Part shown: positions 21,009-31,458 of the stretch, piece by piece | How the letters are laid out: the number at the start of each line of letters is the position of its first letter | Numbering within the stretch: position 1 is the first letter of the stretch | Origin: Helianthus annuus | Taxonomy: Eukaryota > Streptophyta > Magnoliopsida > Asterales > Asteraceae | NCBI RefSeq assembly: GCF_002127325.2 | Contig: NC_035437.2 | Location: forward strand, 165,694,263-165,758,262 | Length of the DNA: 64,000 bases | Reading direction: 5' to 3' | Notes under the pieces: model-generated | What the model was told of the DNA's origin: nothing | The model's input: only the letters and a program-made list of their open reading frames with translations | Databases searched by the model: none | Made by a program: the position numbers and the translations under genes

Positions 21009-22598
21009 CAACCCGAGAACGCACGGTCGTTCCACATCTTGCACCCCGTGCGGATCCGAAGATCCAACAAGACCTCGGAACTGAACGACCAATGCGACCA
21101 GGCGTGCAACAAGAACCCAGGAACAGAACGGCCGTGCCACATGAGGAACGGTCGTGCCATATCGAATCTGGTCAACGATCTGCTGATGTCACGCAGCATG
21201 GTGGACCACCACCAATAATTGCTTAAAGTGCACGGTCGTGCGATCGAAGAACGACCGTACGACAGCGAAAAAGCATAAAAACAGAACAGAACCATTCTGT
21301 TGGTAACTCTGGAATTTTGGAGAGCTTCACAGGCGATTTTCAGGCTCCGGAAGCATTAGCTTTAACCCGGATTCAAGCCACATTACCCGGTTTAGCTCGA
21401 TTACTATCCGGATTCTCATTCTTATGCTTGTTTATGGTTTGGTTTCTTAAATCTTTCCATAATTTTGTTATGTTTCAGGTATTTAGACTGATTATTATGT
21501 ATTAATGTAAGCCTTTGGGCAAAAACACAACAATCCCTTGCTTGATTATAACCATTAGTATGTTAATCTTTGTTTGTAATGACATTTGGAAGTATTTTCT
21601 ATGATTATCTTTGATGATTAGTTTGCAACCTTGTTATTGATTTTGATTTCTTGATTATAAGTAATTGTGTTGGATGATTGGTGCTTGGTTAGATAAGATA
21701 GTTGAAAAATGAAGCTTAATTAATCATGTATTAGTAAACTTTTAATTTGGTTAACTAGTTTAACTTGCTTAAAATGTGGGCACCATGATACTAGAAATGG
21801 TTAGTGGTTTAATAAAATGTAATTATTGTTAATCAAGAAAGCTTGCCCTCACGGAAGGACTCTAACGGGTTAGATGGTGTTGTTATGAATTCTTGCCATG
21901 ATTTGGTAGCTTAGTTAGTAGTTTCGGCCAAAATTGCTATCTTGGTGAATTTATGAGCAAGATTTGTAAAATGAACTCGGTTGTGATTTAATCTAGTTTA
22001 TGCTTGTCTCGGTGGTTGCATTGTGTTTATCGGTGTTGCTTTCCTTGATTAAGTGAGGTTATAAAACTTCTAACGGATGACTAACTTATTTTTAGGAGAT
22101 TTTCATAGACATGTATCAATTGCACGTTAAAGAACAATTTTAGGTGGTTAAAGTGTGTTTATCGTTTTAACTTTCCGAATGATTGTCATGTTAGGATTCC
22201 CGAAAGGGATACTAATTGTCTCAAAATGAAAAATTGACCGAATGTTTCTAGTGCCAAAACTGACTTAGTTGACATGCTTTGGTTGTGTATTAAGCAAGGC
22301 TATTTATATATAATTTACTATGTTTTATAAGTATTTATTTATGCTTACTTTAGATTAATTAAAACCAAAACAACTTATGTTTTTACCGGTAATTTAGTGG
22401 CAAAGGTCTAGTATTATTTCTCCGCCCATTTCCGTGGATCGATACTTGGTTCTTACCGATACTTTACTACATATATGACGGGGTACACTTGCCTCTTTCG
22501 TGTGTGTTTTGATGTAAAAGTAATAATCACTTTTATAAATTTAAAACCAAATCGTGTGTAATTTCATTGTAAAAATATGTACAGTCTCGCACACGTCA
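21009..22598 (+). repeat. Element A 3' LTR, second part
   Basis: Continues the LTR after the AAGGC duplication of element B and ends CACACGTCA at 22598, followed by the ATGGA target duplication. It includes 22050-22248, absent from the 5' LTR. Confidence 0.95.
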
Positions 22599-25500
22599 AT
22601 GGAGAAAGGTCTGGTGGCAAGAAAAGCTGCTTCCTGGAGGTTGTCAAGTGTTTTCGCTCGACGATTCCATTCTTGGGTGGTTGGTTTGGCCCATGTTCAT
22701 TTAACTCGAATCCTAGCCCGGTATATCCCATTTTCGTTTTACACCATTGTCAACCTTATGCCTTTTTTACTCTCTGATCGAGGTTCTCGGCATTGAAAAA
22801 TCTTCGTAAACTAAATCACACGTGTATATGTTGACATTTAAGAAATATACAATCAAGAAAATCAAGAGCAATGGTGATATATATGCAGATTAGACACCAA
22901 AAAAGAAAACACTCAAAGAATGGCTACAATTTAAGGAATGTGTTTAGTGACAGAATCAGATTCCTAATTAATGGAGAAAGGTCTGGTGGGAAGAAAAGCT
23001 GCTTCCAGGAGGTTGTCAAGTGTTTTCGCTCGATGATTCCATTCCTGGGTGGTTGGTTTGGCCCTTGTTCCTGTAACTCGAATCCAAGCCCGGTATATCC
23101 CATTTTAGTTTTACACTATTGTGAACCATACGCCTTTTTTACTCTCTGATCGAGGTTCTCGGCATTGAAAAATCTTCTTAAACTAAATCACACGTGTATA
23201 TGTTGACATTTAAGAGATATACAGTCAAGAAAATCAAGAGCAATGGTGATATATACGCGGATTAGACAACAAAAAATAAACACTCAAAAAATGGCTAAAA
23301 TTTAAGGAATGTGTTTAGTGACGTCATCAGATTCCTAATTGATGGAGAATGGTCTGGTGGAGAGAAAAGCTGCTTCCAGGAGGTTGTCACGTGTTTTCGC
23401 TCGACGATCCCAATCTTGGGTGGTTGGTTTGGCCCTTTTTCCTGTAACTCGAATCCTAGCCCGGTATATCCCATTTTAGTTTTACACCATTCGTACACTA
23501 AATCACACGTGTAAATGTTGACATTTAAAATATATACAGTCAAGAAAATCAAGAGTAATGGTGATATATATGCGGATTAGACACTAAAAAATAAACACTC
23601 AAAAAATGGCTACAATTTAAGGATTGTGTTTAGTGACGACATCAGATTCCTAATTGATGGAGAAAGGTCTGGTAGCAAGAAAAGCTGCTTCTAGGAGGTT
23701 GTCAAGTGTTTTCGCTCAACGATTCCATTCTTGGGTGGTCGGTTTGGCCCTTGTTCCTGTAACCCGAATCCTAGCCCGGTATATCCCTTTTTAGTTTTAC
23801 ACCATTGTGAACCTTACGCCTCTTTTACTCTCTGATCGAGGTTCTCGGAATTGAGAAATCTTCGTAAACTAAATCACACGTGTATATGTTGACATATAAG
23901 AGATATACAGTCAAGAAAATCAAGAGCAATGGTGATATATATGCGGATTAGACACCAAAAAATAAACACTCAAAAAATGGCTACAATTTAAGAATGTGTT
24001 TAGCGACGACATCAGATTCCTAATTGATGGAGAAAGGTCTGGTGGCAAGAAAAGCTGCTTCTAGGAGATTGCCAAGTGTTTTCGCTCGACGATTCCATTC
24101 TTGGGTGGTTGGTTTGGCCCTTGTTCCCATAACTCGAATCCTAGCCCGGTATGTCCCATTTTAGTTTTACACCATTGTGAACCTTACGCCTTTTTTTACT
24201 CTCTAATCGAATTCTCGGCATTGAAAAATCTTCGTAAACTAAATCGCACGTGTATATGTTGACATTTAAGATATATACAGTCAAGAAAATCAGGAGCAAT
24301 GGTGATATATATGCAGATTAGACACCAAAAAATAAACACACAAAAATGGCTACAATTTAAGGAATATGTTTAGTGTGGGCATCAGATTACTAACTGATGG
24401 AGAAAGGTCCAGTGGCAAGAAAAGCTGCTTTCAGGAGGTTGTCAAGTGTTTTCGCTCGACGATTCCATTCTTGGGTGTTGGTTTGCCCTTGTTCCTGTTA
24501 TTCGAATCGTAGCCCGGTATATCCCATTTTAGTTTTACACCTTTGTGTACTTTACGCCTTTTTTACTCTCTGATCGAGGTTCTCGGCATTGAGAAATCTT
24601 CATAAACTAAATCACACGTGTATATGTTGACATTTAAGAGATATACAGTCAAGAAAATCAAGAGCAATGGTGTTATATAGGCGGATTAGACACCAAAAAG
24701 TAAACACTCAAAAAATGGCTACAATTTAAGGAATGTGTTTAGTGACGGCAACAGATTCCTAATTTATGAAGAAAAGTCTAGTGGCAAGAAAAGTTATTTA
24801 CAGGAGGTTGTCAAATGTTTTCGCTCGACGATTCCATTCTTGGGTGGTTGGTTTTGCCCTTGTTCATGTAACTCGAATCCTAGCCCGGTATATCCCATTT
24901 TTGTTTTACACCATTGTGAACCTTACGCCTTTTTTACTCTCTGATCGAGGTTCTCGGCATTGAAAAATCTTCGTAACTAAATCACACGTGTATATGTTGA
25001 CATTTAAGAGATATACAGTCAAGAAAATCAAGAGCAATGTTGATATATATGCGAATTAGACACCAAAAAATAAACACTCAAAAAATTGCTACAATTTAAG
25101 GAATGTGTTTAGTGACGGAATCAGATTCCTAATTGATGGAGAAAGGTGTGGTGGCAAGAAAAGCTGCATCTAGGAGGTTGTCAAGTGTTTTCGCTCGACG
25201 ATTCCATTTTTGGGTGGTTGGTTTGGCCCTTGTTCCTGTAACTCGAATCCTAGCCCGGTATATCCCATCTTAGTTTTACACCATTATGAACCATATGACT
25301 TTTTTACTCTCTGATCGAGGTTCTCGGCATTGAGAAATCTTCGTAAACTAGATCACACGTGTATATGTTGACATTTAAGAGATATACAGTCAAGAAAATC
25401 AAGAGTAATGGTGATATATATGCGGATTAGACACCAACAAATAAACACTCAAAATATGGCTACAATTTAAGGAATGTGTTTAGTGACGGCATCAGATTCC

Positions 25501-26603
25501 TAATTGATGGAGAAAGTTCTGGTGGCAAGAAAAGCTGCTTCAAGGAGATTGTCAAGTGTTTTCGCTCGACGATTCCATTCTTGGGTGGTTGGTTTGGCCC
25601 TTGTTCCTGTAACTCGAATCCTAGCCCGGTATATCCCATTTTAGTTTTACACCATTGTAAACCTTACGCCTTTTTTACTCTCTAATCTAGGTTCTCGACA
25701 TTGAAAAATCCTTGTAAACTAAATCACACGTGTATATGTTGACATTTAAGAGTTATACAGTCAAGAAAATCAAGAGCAACGGTGATATATATGCATATTA
25801 GACACCAAAAAATAAACACTCAAAAAATGGCTACAATTTAAAGGAATGTGTTTAGTGACGGCATCAGATTCCTAATTGATGGAGAATGGTTTGGGGGCAA
25901 GAAAAGCTCCTTCCAAGAGGTTGTCAAGTGTTTTCGCTCGACGATTCCATTCTTGGGTGGTTGGTTTGGCCCTTGTTCCTGTAACAAGAATCCTAGTCTG
26001 GTATATCCCATTTTAGTTTTACACCATTGTGAACCTTACGCCTTTTTACTCTCTGATCGAGGTTCTCGGCGATGAGAAATCTTCGTAAACTAAATCACAC
26101 GTGTATATGTTGACATATAAGAGATATACAATCAACAAAATCAAGAGCAATGGTGATATATATGCGGATTAGACACCAAAAAATAAACACTCAAAAAATG
26201 GCTACAATTTAAGGAATGTGTTTAGCGACGGCATCAGATTCCTAATTGATGGAGAAAGGTCTGGTGGCAAGAAAAGCTGCTTCTAGGAGATTGCCAAGTG
26301 TTTTCGCTCGACGATTCCATTCTTGGGTGGTTGGTTTGGCCGTTGTTCCCATAACTCGAATCCTAGCCCGGTATATCCCATTTTAGTTTTACAACATTGT
26401 GAACCTTACGCCTTTTTTTACTCTCTAATCGAGTTCTCGGCATTGAAAAATCTTCGTAAACTAAATCGCACGTGTATATGTTGACATTTAAGAGATATAC
26501 AGTCAAGAAAATCAAGAGCAATGGTGATATATATGCAGATTAGACACCAAAAAATAAACACACAAAAATGGCTACAATTTAAGGAATGTGTTTAGTGTGG
26601 GCA
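22599..26603. repeat. 371-bp satellite array, block 2, with a six-monomer higher-order repeat
   Basis: Anchors at 22967, 23338, 23653, 24023, 24393, 24762, 25132, 25503, 25875 and 26245. The 23338 unit is 315 bp because about 56 bp are deleted near 23491. From 24023 six distinguishable monomers (X1-X6) span 2222 bp and then X1 starts again at 26245. X1 has AGGAGATTGCC and CCCATAACTCG; X2 has GTGTGGGC and AACTGATGG; X3 has AATTTATGAAG; X4 AAGGTGTGG; X5 AAAGTTCTGG; X6 TGGTTTGGGGGC. The block ends inside an X2 unit where element C is inserted. Confidence 0.93.
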
Positions 26604-27081
26604 TGTTGGTGCATTAATATGTCTGCTGACTATGTCTTATTAAGTCTTATGTCTAGATAGGTTAAACGAGTGCACAATAGTGATTAGATTAGGGTTTGTA
26701 TAGATTTTAGGAGAGCAGTCCGTTTGAAATAGACCCTGATCGTTTGAACTAGTGCTGACCGTTTGAACATGTTCAGTCGTTTGAACATGCTGGCCCTTTG
26801 AACAGTGTCCGTTTGAAGAGACATGTCACGTTTCAAACGGAAGGGGTTGTATCTATAAATAGCTGATCATTTCAAACGGACAAGGATGCATGTATGTGTG
26901 TGTGAGCGAAGGTGCTGCCGGATTTCTGTCAAAATCATTGTAAAAGCTCGCAATCAGTAATAAAAAGAAAGAAAGATTGAAAGGAACAAGCTGTTTTTGA
27001 CTTGGTTTACTTTGATTCCGCCTCTGTAAACTAAGATGAACGACTTTTACTGACGTTTAAGGTCACCGGAACGGTCCAACA
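26604..27081 (+). repeat. Element C 5' LTR
   Basis: 478 bp. Five exact CGTTTGAA words at 26721, 26741, 26760, 26778 and 26810, a variant near 26795, and inverted TTCAAACG at 26832 and 26871 surround the promoter. The 3' LTR is 4 bp shorter, in an AAAG run near the end. Confidence 0.95.
26854..26861 (+). promoter_or_regulatory. Element C LTR TATA box
   Basis: TATAAATA in the 5' LTR lies directly downstream of the CGTTTGAA cluster. In the 3' LTR the same site reads CGATAAATA (36847-36855), so only the 5' copy keeps the first T. Confidence 0.75.
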
Positions 27082-27083
27082 AG

Positions 27084-27095
27084 TGGTATCAGAGC
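27084..27095 (+). other. Element C primer binding site (tRNA-iMet)
   Basis: TGGTATCAGAGC, complementary to the initiator tRNA-Met 3' end, 2 nt after the 5' LTR. Confidence 0.93.
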
Positions 27096-27298
27096 TCAGG
27101 ACGAGGAGTTCATACCAAATTCAGCTTGAAATCACCGGATTATCTCATTTATACCTTTCTTTTCTGATTTGAACTAGTTGTCACGGTTAAAATGGCTTGA
27201 AAAGCTCACATATCAAACGAAACACACTATTAACGAATCCTTGAAAGTTTTGAATCAAAATTCGACGTAAAAGCGATAAAAATGGACTAAAAACAGGG

Positions 27299-27596
27299 TT
27301 CCATTTGAACGAAGCATTCCTTTCGTTTGAAATTATCGTTTGAAAACAGACCTTTCGTTTGAACAATCGTTTAAAACTGACATTCCGTTTGAAAAGAATG
27401 GATTCCGTTTGAACTTATCGTTTGAAAGTGGTGTATCTTCAAACGATCAGGACAGCTATCGTTTGAAATTCTATCGTTTGAAAAGCTTTCGTTTGAAACC
27501 ATACCGTTTGAGTCTACTCCGTTTGAAACCATACCGTTTGAGTCTACTCTGTTTGAACCATACCGTTTGAAACCATTCCGTTTGAATCTGTTGTTT
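27299..27596 (+). repeat. CGTTTGAA-rich leader of element C
   Basis: About a dozen exact CGTTTGAA words plus variants (CGTTTGAG, CATTTGAA, one inverted TTCAAACG) at irregular 12-31 bp spacing between the primer site and gag. A locally regular part (about 27495-27560) alternates ACCATACCGTTTGAG and TACTCCGTTTGAA. The word is the same one that surrounds the LTR promoter. Confidence 0.85.
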
Positions 27597-27650
27597 TTCA
27601 AAACTTCAAAAATTTTCTAAGTGTTGGCTGATTTTGTAGGTACACTCAAG

Positions 27651-30600
27651 ATGGATGACATATTCTTGAATCCTTTCAGCGACATGTACGCATTCACGGG
27701 AAATACCCGAAACGATGATACATCGTCAAGCAAAGAAAATGAGAATCCGCCGAAAGAAAAGAAAAAGGAAGCTTGGGAATCGGAGAGTGCCTTCGGAACA
27801 TTCAATAGACCCCCAAAGCTTATGGCTATCGAGGAGTACAGTCGGTGGTCTAGGAAGTTTGAAGATTGGATGATGGCATTCGCATTTCCCAGCTGGAAAA
27901 GTTTGAAGAACGGTTATGCAAATGGAAACAAAAATGGTGAAGCGTTAAGATCAGCTGAAGAGATTGATGGTTTTGTAGCAGAACAGAAGTGTGTAGCTTT
28001 GTTGTTCCAGTCTGTTCGAGAAGACATCATTGCTTTGATCGATTATTCAAATGCAAAAGATCTGTGGCAAAAGCTAGAAAAGAAATGTGCAGGAAGTACT
28101 GAAATTGTAAAAAGTAAAAAGAAACTTCTTAGGAAAGAGTTTGATATGTTTGGTTGTCTAAAGAACGAGTCAGTTTGTAAAATGATAGAAAGGTTCGGTC
28201 ATCTGAAGCTGGAATTAGCAAGACATGAGATCAAGTATTCTGATGAAGAACTTGTTGACAAACTGTTCGATTCATTACCAGACGAGGTGGATTGGAGATA
28301 CTATGCGCTTATGCTGAAAAACACTATTGAGCCTGAAAAGTTGACTCCAGATTTGGTGATTGAGAGACTTGAAAGTCACGAGTTAGAGCTAAAGAAGACG
28401 TACAAAGTCAATCACTCATCTTATCAGCAAAATTTGGATCTTTATTATCCGAAACGCATGATGCCGAAAGCTAATTCTCCCAAGACTGCATTTTCGGCTG
28501 AGAATGTTTCTTCAGCAAGCAAAGAAAGTCGAAGCAGTCAAAGCAATGGAAGTCACAGTGGTTATCACAGTGGATCTTCATCATTTGCAAGTCATTCTGA
28601 TGCAAAGTTTCAATGAAACATCGTAATAGATTTGAAGAATGCTCAGAATTTTGACGAGGAGTCGGCTAAGCAACAAATGGTATTCTTGGCGTCTGTGTTG
28701 GAATCATATGAAGGGTTGGTGGCTGGCAAGATCGGGAATACAAATCTGACAAAGGAAGATTATGATCAGATAGATCCCGAAGAAACGGAGCTGATCGATA
28801 TTCGTTGGGTAATGCCCAGTGTTGTTCGCAGAGCACAACGTTTTATGGAAATTACCGACAGAAAAACAATCGCTGGTCCATCTACTAAGCTGGGGTTCGA
28901 CAAATCCAAGGTGGCATGCTTCAAGTGTAAGCAGAAGGGTCACTTTAAGCGAGAATGCAGAAATGCCTATGCTGATGAGTCGGAGAATCCTTTAAGGGAC
29001 GATTACTACAAGAAGGCAATATACGATCAGAATAAATCCGAGCCGCCGAGATTGAAACAGGGTGAAGATACCAGAGAAAAATCTAGAGCTCCAGCGGTGA
29101 TTTATGATGATGAGGGGTATGATTGGAGTAAAGATGTTTTACCGGAAGAAGATGCGGTTGGTTACGCATTCATGGCGAAAAATGATGAACCTATTCCGTG
29201 GAAAGATGATCGTACTGAAGAGCAGAAGTATTGCTATCGGAAAATGATTGCTGAAAACAGAATCATCAGAATTTCTCGTATCTATCTGGAAGCTAGAAGA
29301 GCGAGAAGATGGGATCCGGATAGGGAGTGCTATCTGGATGAATATGGGAACATTGCAATCGATGACAAAACGCTCGATCTGGAAGCCATCATTAAAGAGA
29401 TAAAAGAAGATGATGAATATTGGCAGCACAAATGGTGGGGAACTCCAACCGAGAAAATGATAGAAGAAGAGAAAGTAAGAGAGAGAAAGGAGAAAGAAGA
29501 GAAAGAGAAGAAAGAAAAAGAAGAGATCGAGAATGCAAAGAAGGTTGATACGGGCATTATTGATACTACGCAGGAGTTGACTGCAGAGAACCTGGGAAAA
29601 ATGGCTGTCAAAGTGCTAGCTGCTAAAGCACTTGAGGTAGACTCTAACTCCATGTCTGAGTCAAAAGGCTAGGTCAGTCCAAATTCGTCAACAAATGCGT
29701 CAGGTAAAAAGATCGAAGGAAATGCTGATTGCAAAAATTGCCTCAAAGAGTGCAAATTTTGTAACACTATCACGTATCTCAACAATGAGAAAGTTAAAGA
29801 TCTGACAGCAAAAGTCAGAAGTGTTGAGAATCAGATTCTTGCGCGTGACAAAACGGTTAAAGCTTCAACTGAACGGATTAAAGAATTAACTACTCAAATT
29901 GAAACTGATAAAATTGAACATGAAAACGTTAAACAAGAAAATGAAAAGTTAATTCTTGAAAACCGTCAGATTTCTGAAAAATTTGAAAAACTCAAAAGCA
30001 TAGTGAAAGATAGTGATGATCGAAATGGTAAAACTTTTAAAGAAAACGAACATCTAAAAGTTGTGCTGAGAATAAAAGAAGAATTAATTAACAAACAACT
30101 GGATGAAATCGCTAAATTGAAACTTAAAGTTCAAGAAGTTGAAATTGAAAATGAGCGAAGAATCCAGTTGAAGCTCAACAGTTATAGCTCCGCAAGCTTT
30201 GTTTTGCAACATATTGTTCCAAAACCCATTGGCAAAAACAAAGCTGGCGAAGACGTGTATTCTGATGGAACCGGGGTGGGTTTTCACAAAGTTCCACCGC
30301 CGATTTTGGATAACTACACGAAAAAGCAATCTGTTTTGGTTGAACTTGAGGAAAAAAGTGAAGTTAAACTTCCTGAGAACATTGATGTCACGTTCACATC
30401 TTCCAGCGACGATAGTGTCCAAAATGATATTGTAAAAGGTGTTGTTGAAAATGTGCTTAAAACAAATAATGACACTACTGAGGAAGATGGGTGTTTCTTG
30501 GACAAATACATTCCGAAACAAAAGTCCAAGAACAACTTAAATGATGAACCTACTCTTGTCATGTACAAGATGTCGGGATCGGATAAGTTGTTTTCGGATT

Positions 30601-31448
30601 CAGAGTTTCCGATCGAGAATGTAAACATGAACAAATTGACAAATGTTTTCAAACTGGTCGAAGTTGAGTTGTCCGTAGTGAACAATCTGAGTCAAAAGAA
30701 AAGTAAAATGAGGGTTGAGAAAGAAAAGGTTTACAACAAGAAATCTGTTAATCCACAACGTGTTTATAATAACAACAGAAACAACTGGTCAGGTGGTTAT
30801 CAGGGGGGTAAATCATATCAGAAATGGAATGTTCAAAACAAGAGGTTTGTTGAGAAGAAAAAGTTTGTGAACAGTTCGAGTTCACTTGCTGATGAAGAAA
30901 AAGAAACTTTTTCAAAATCTAACAAAGAATTCTTTGAGAAGAAAGCTTCTCAGTCTCAGTTTGAAGGCACAAGTCGAGTGGCTGATACTCGAACTTGCTT
31001 TCGATGTAATCAAATTGGTCACATTGCACGAAAGTGTACAAATGTGAAGCCTAAGACTGAAACTGTGAAGACTCAACAAAAGAAAGTTGAAGTGAATGGT
31101 AAAACTCCAAGCATTGTTGAGAAAAAGAGTGTGAAAAATGAACCAGTAAAGAAGTTGGTAACTAAAAATGATAAATTTTATAAAAGGGTTGCATTATCTC
31201 AACAAGTTTGGAAGCCAAAAATTGAGAAGAAAAATTCAACGTCTGAGGTGAAAAAGGCTGATGAATCAATTACGGTTGATTATGATGCAAATTTTCCACC
31301 TCTTAAGGCTGAAAATTTCAAAATTCAAATTGCAAGAGTCAAGGTTACACCTAAGGCTGATGAGGCCTGGGTGGACTCCATTTTGACTAAACAGTTTGAA
31401 TTGCCGGAGCTTCCTGGATCGCGAAGCATGAATCGGCATCTTTCTTGA
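27651..31448 (+). pseudogene. gag: Element C gag, long form, two in-frame stops
   Basis: One frame runs from the ATG at 27651 (MDDIFLNPF) to TGA at 31446, with in-frame TGA at 28614 and TAG at 29670. The N-terminal third (about 27810-28400) is a copia-type capsid domain (KLMAIEEYSRWSRKFEDWM, LARHEIKYSDEELVDKLFDSL). First zinc knuckle CFKCKQKGHFKREC near 28917; second CFRCNQIGHIARKC near 31000. Between them are a Lys/Glu-rich segment (29455-29540) and a predicted coiled coil (about 29780-30160). It would form the particle core and bind RNA. Because all parts lie in one frame, the two stops are probably single mutations. An in-frame ATG-less extension to 27621 exists, but the 27651 ATG fits the capsid start. 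Confidence 0.85.
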
Positions 31449-31458
31449 AATTGTTTAA

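Larger units (their letters stand above)
1393..22598 (+). mobile_element. Element A: Athila-type Ty3/gypsy retrotransposon (split by nested element B)
   Basis: Complete but defective LTR retrotransposon on the plus strand. Order: 5' LTR (1393-3106), tRNA-Asp-type primer site, gag, pol (protease, RT, RNase H, integrase), a long spacer, a third ORF, a non-coding 3' region, polypurine tract and 3' LTR. The 3' LTR is split by element B (13313-13627 and 21009-22598). The flanking duplication ATGGA (1388-1392 and 22599-22603) proves insertion into the satellite. Lineage is inferred from the DLGAS protease motif, the gag zinc-knuckle spacing CX2CX3HX4C, the primer site and the extra ORF after pol. 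Coding regions contain nonsense codons and frameshifts, so this copy cannot make its full protein set. Confidence 0.93.

Noticed and set aside
27299..27596. CGTTTGAA array as a possible CRISPR
   Set aside because: Repeat unit too short, spacing irregular, one copy inverted, plant retrotransposon context.
29330..29653. Antisense ORF opposite the Lys/Glu-rich part of element C gag
   Set aside because: Ser/Phe-rich mirror of a GAA/AAG-rich coding strand; a shadow ORF.
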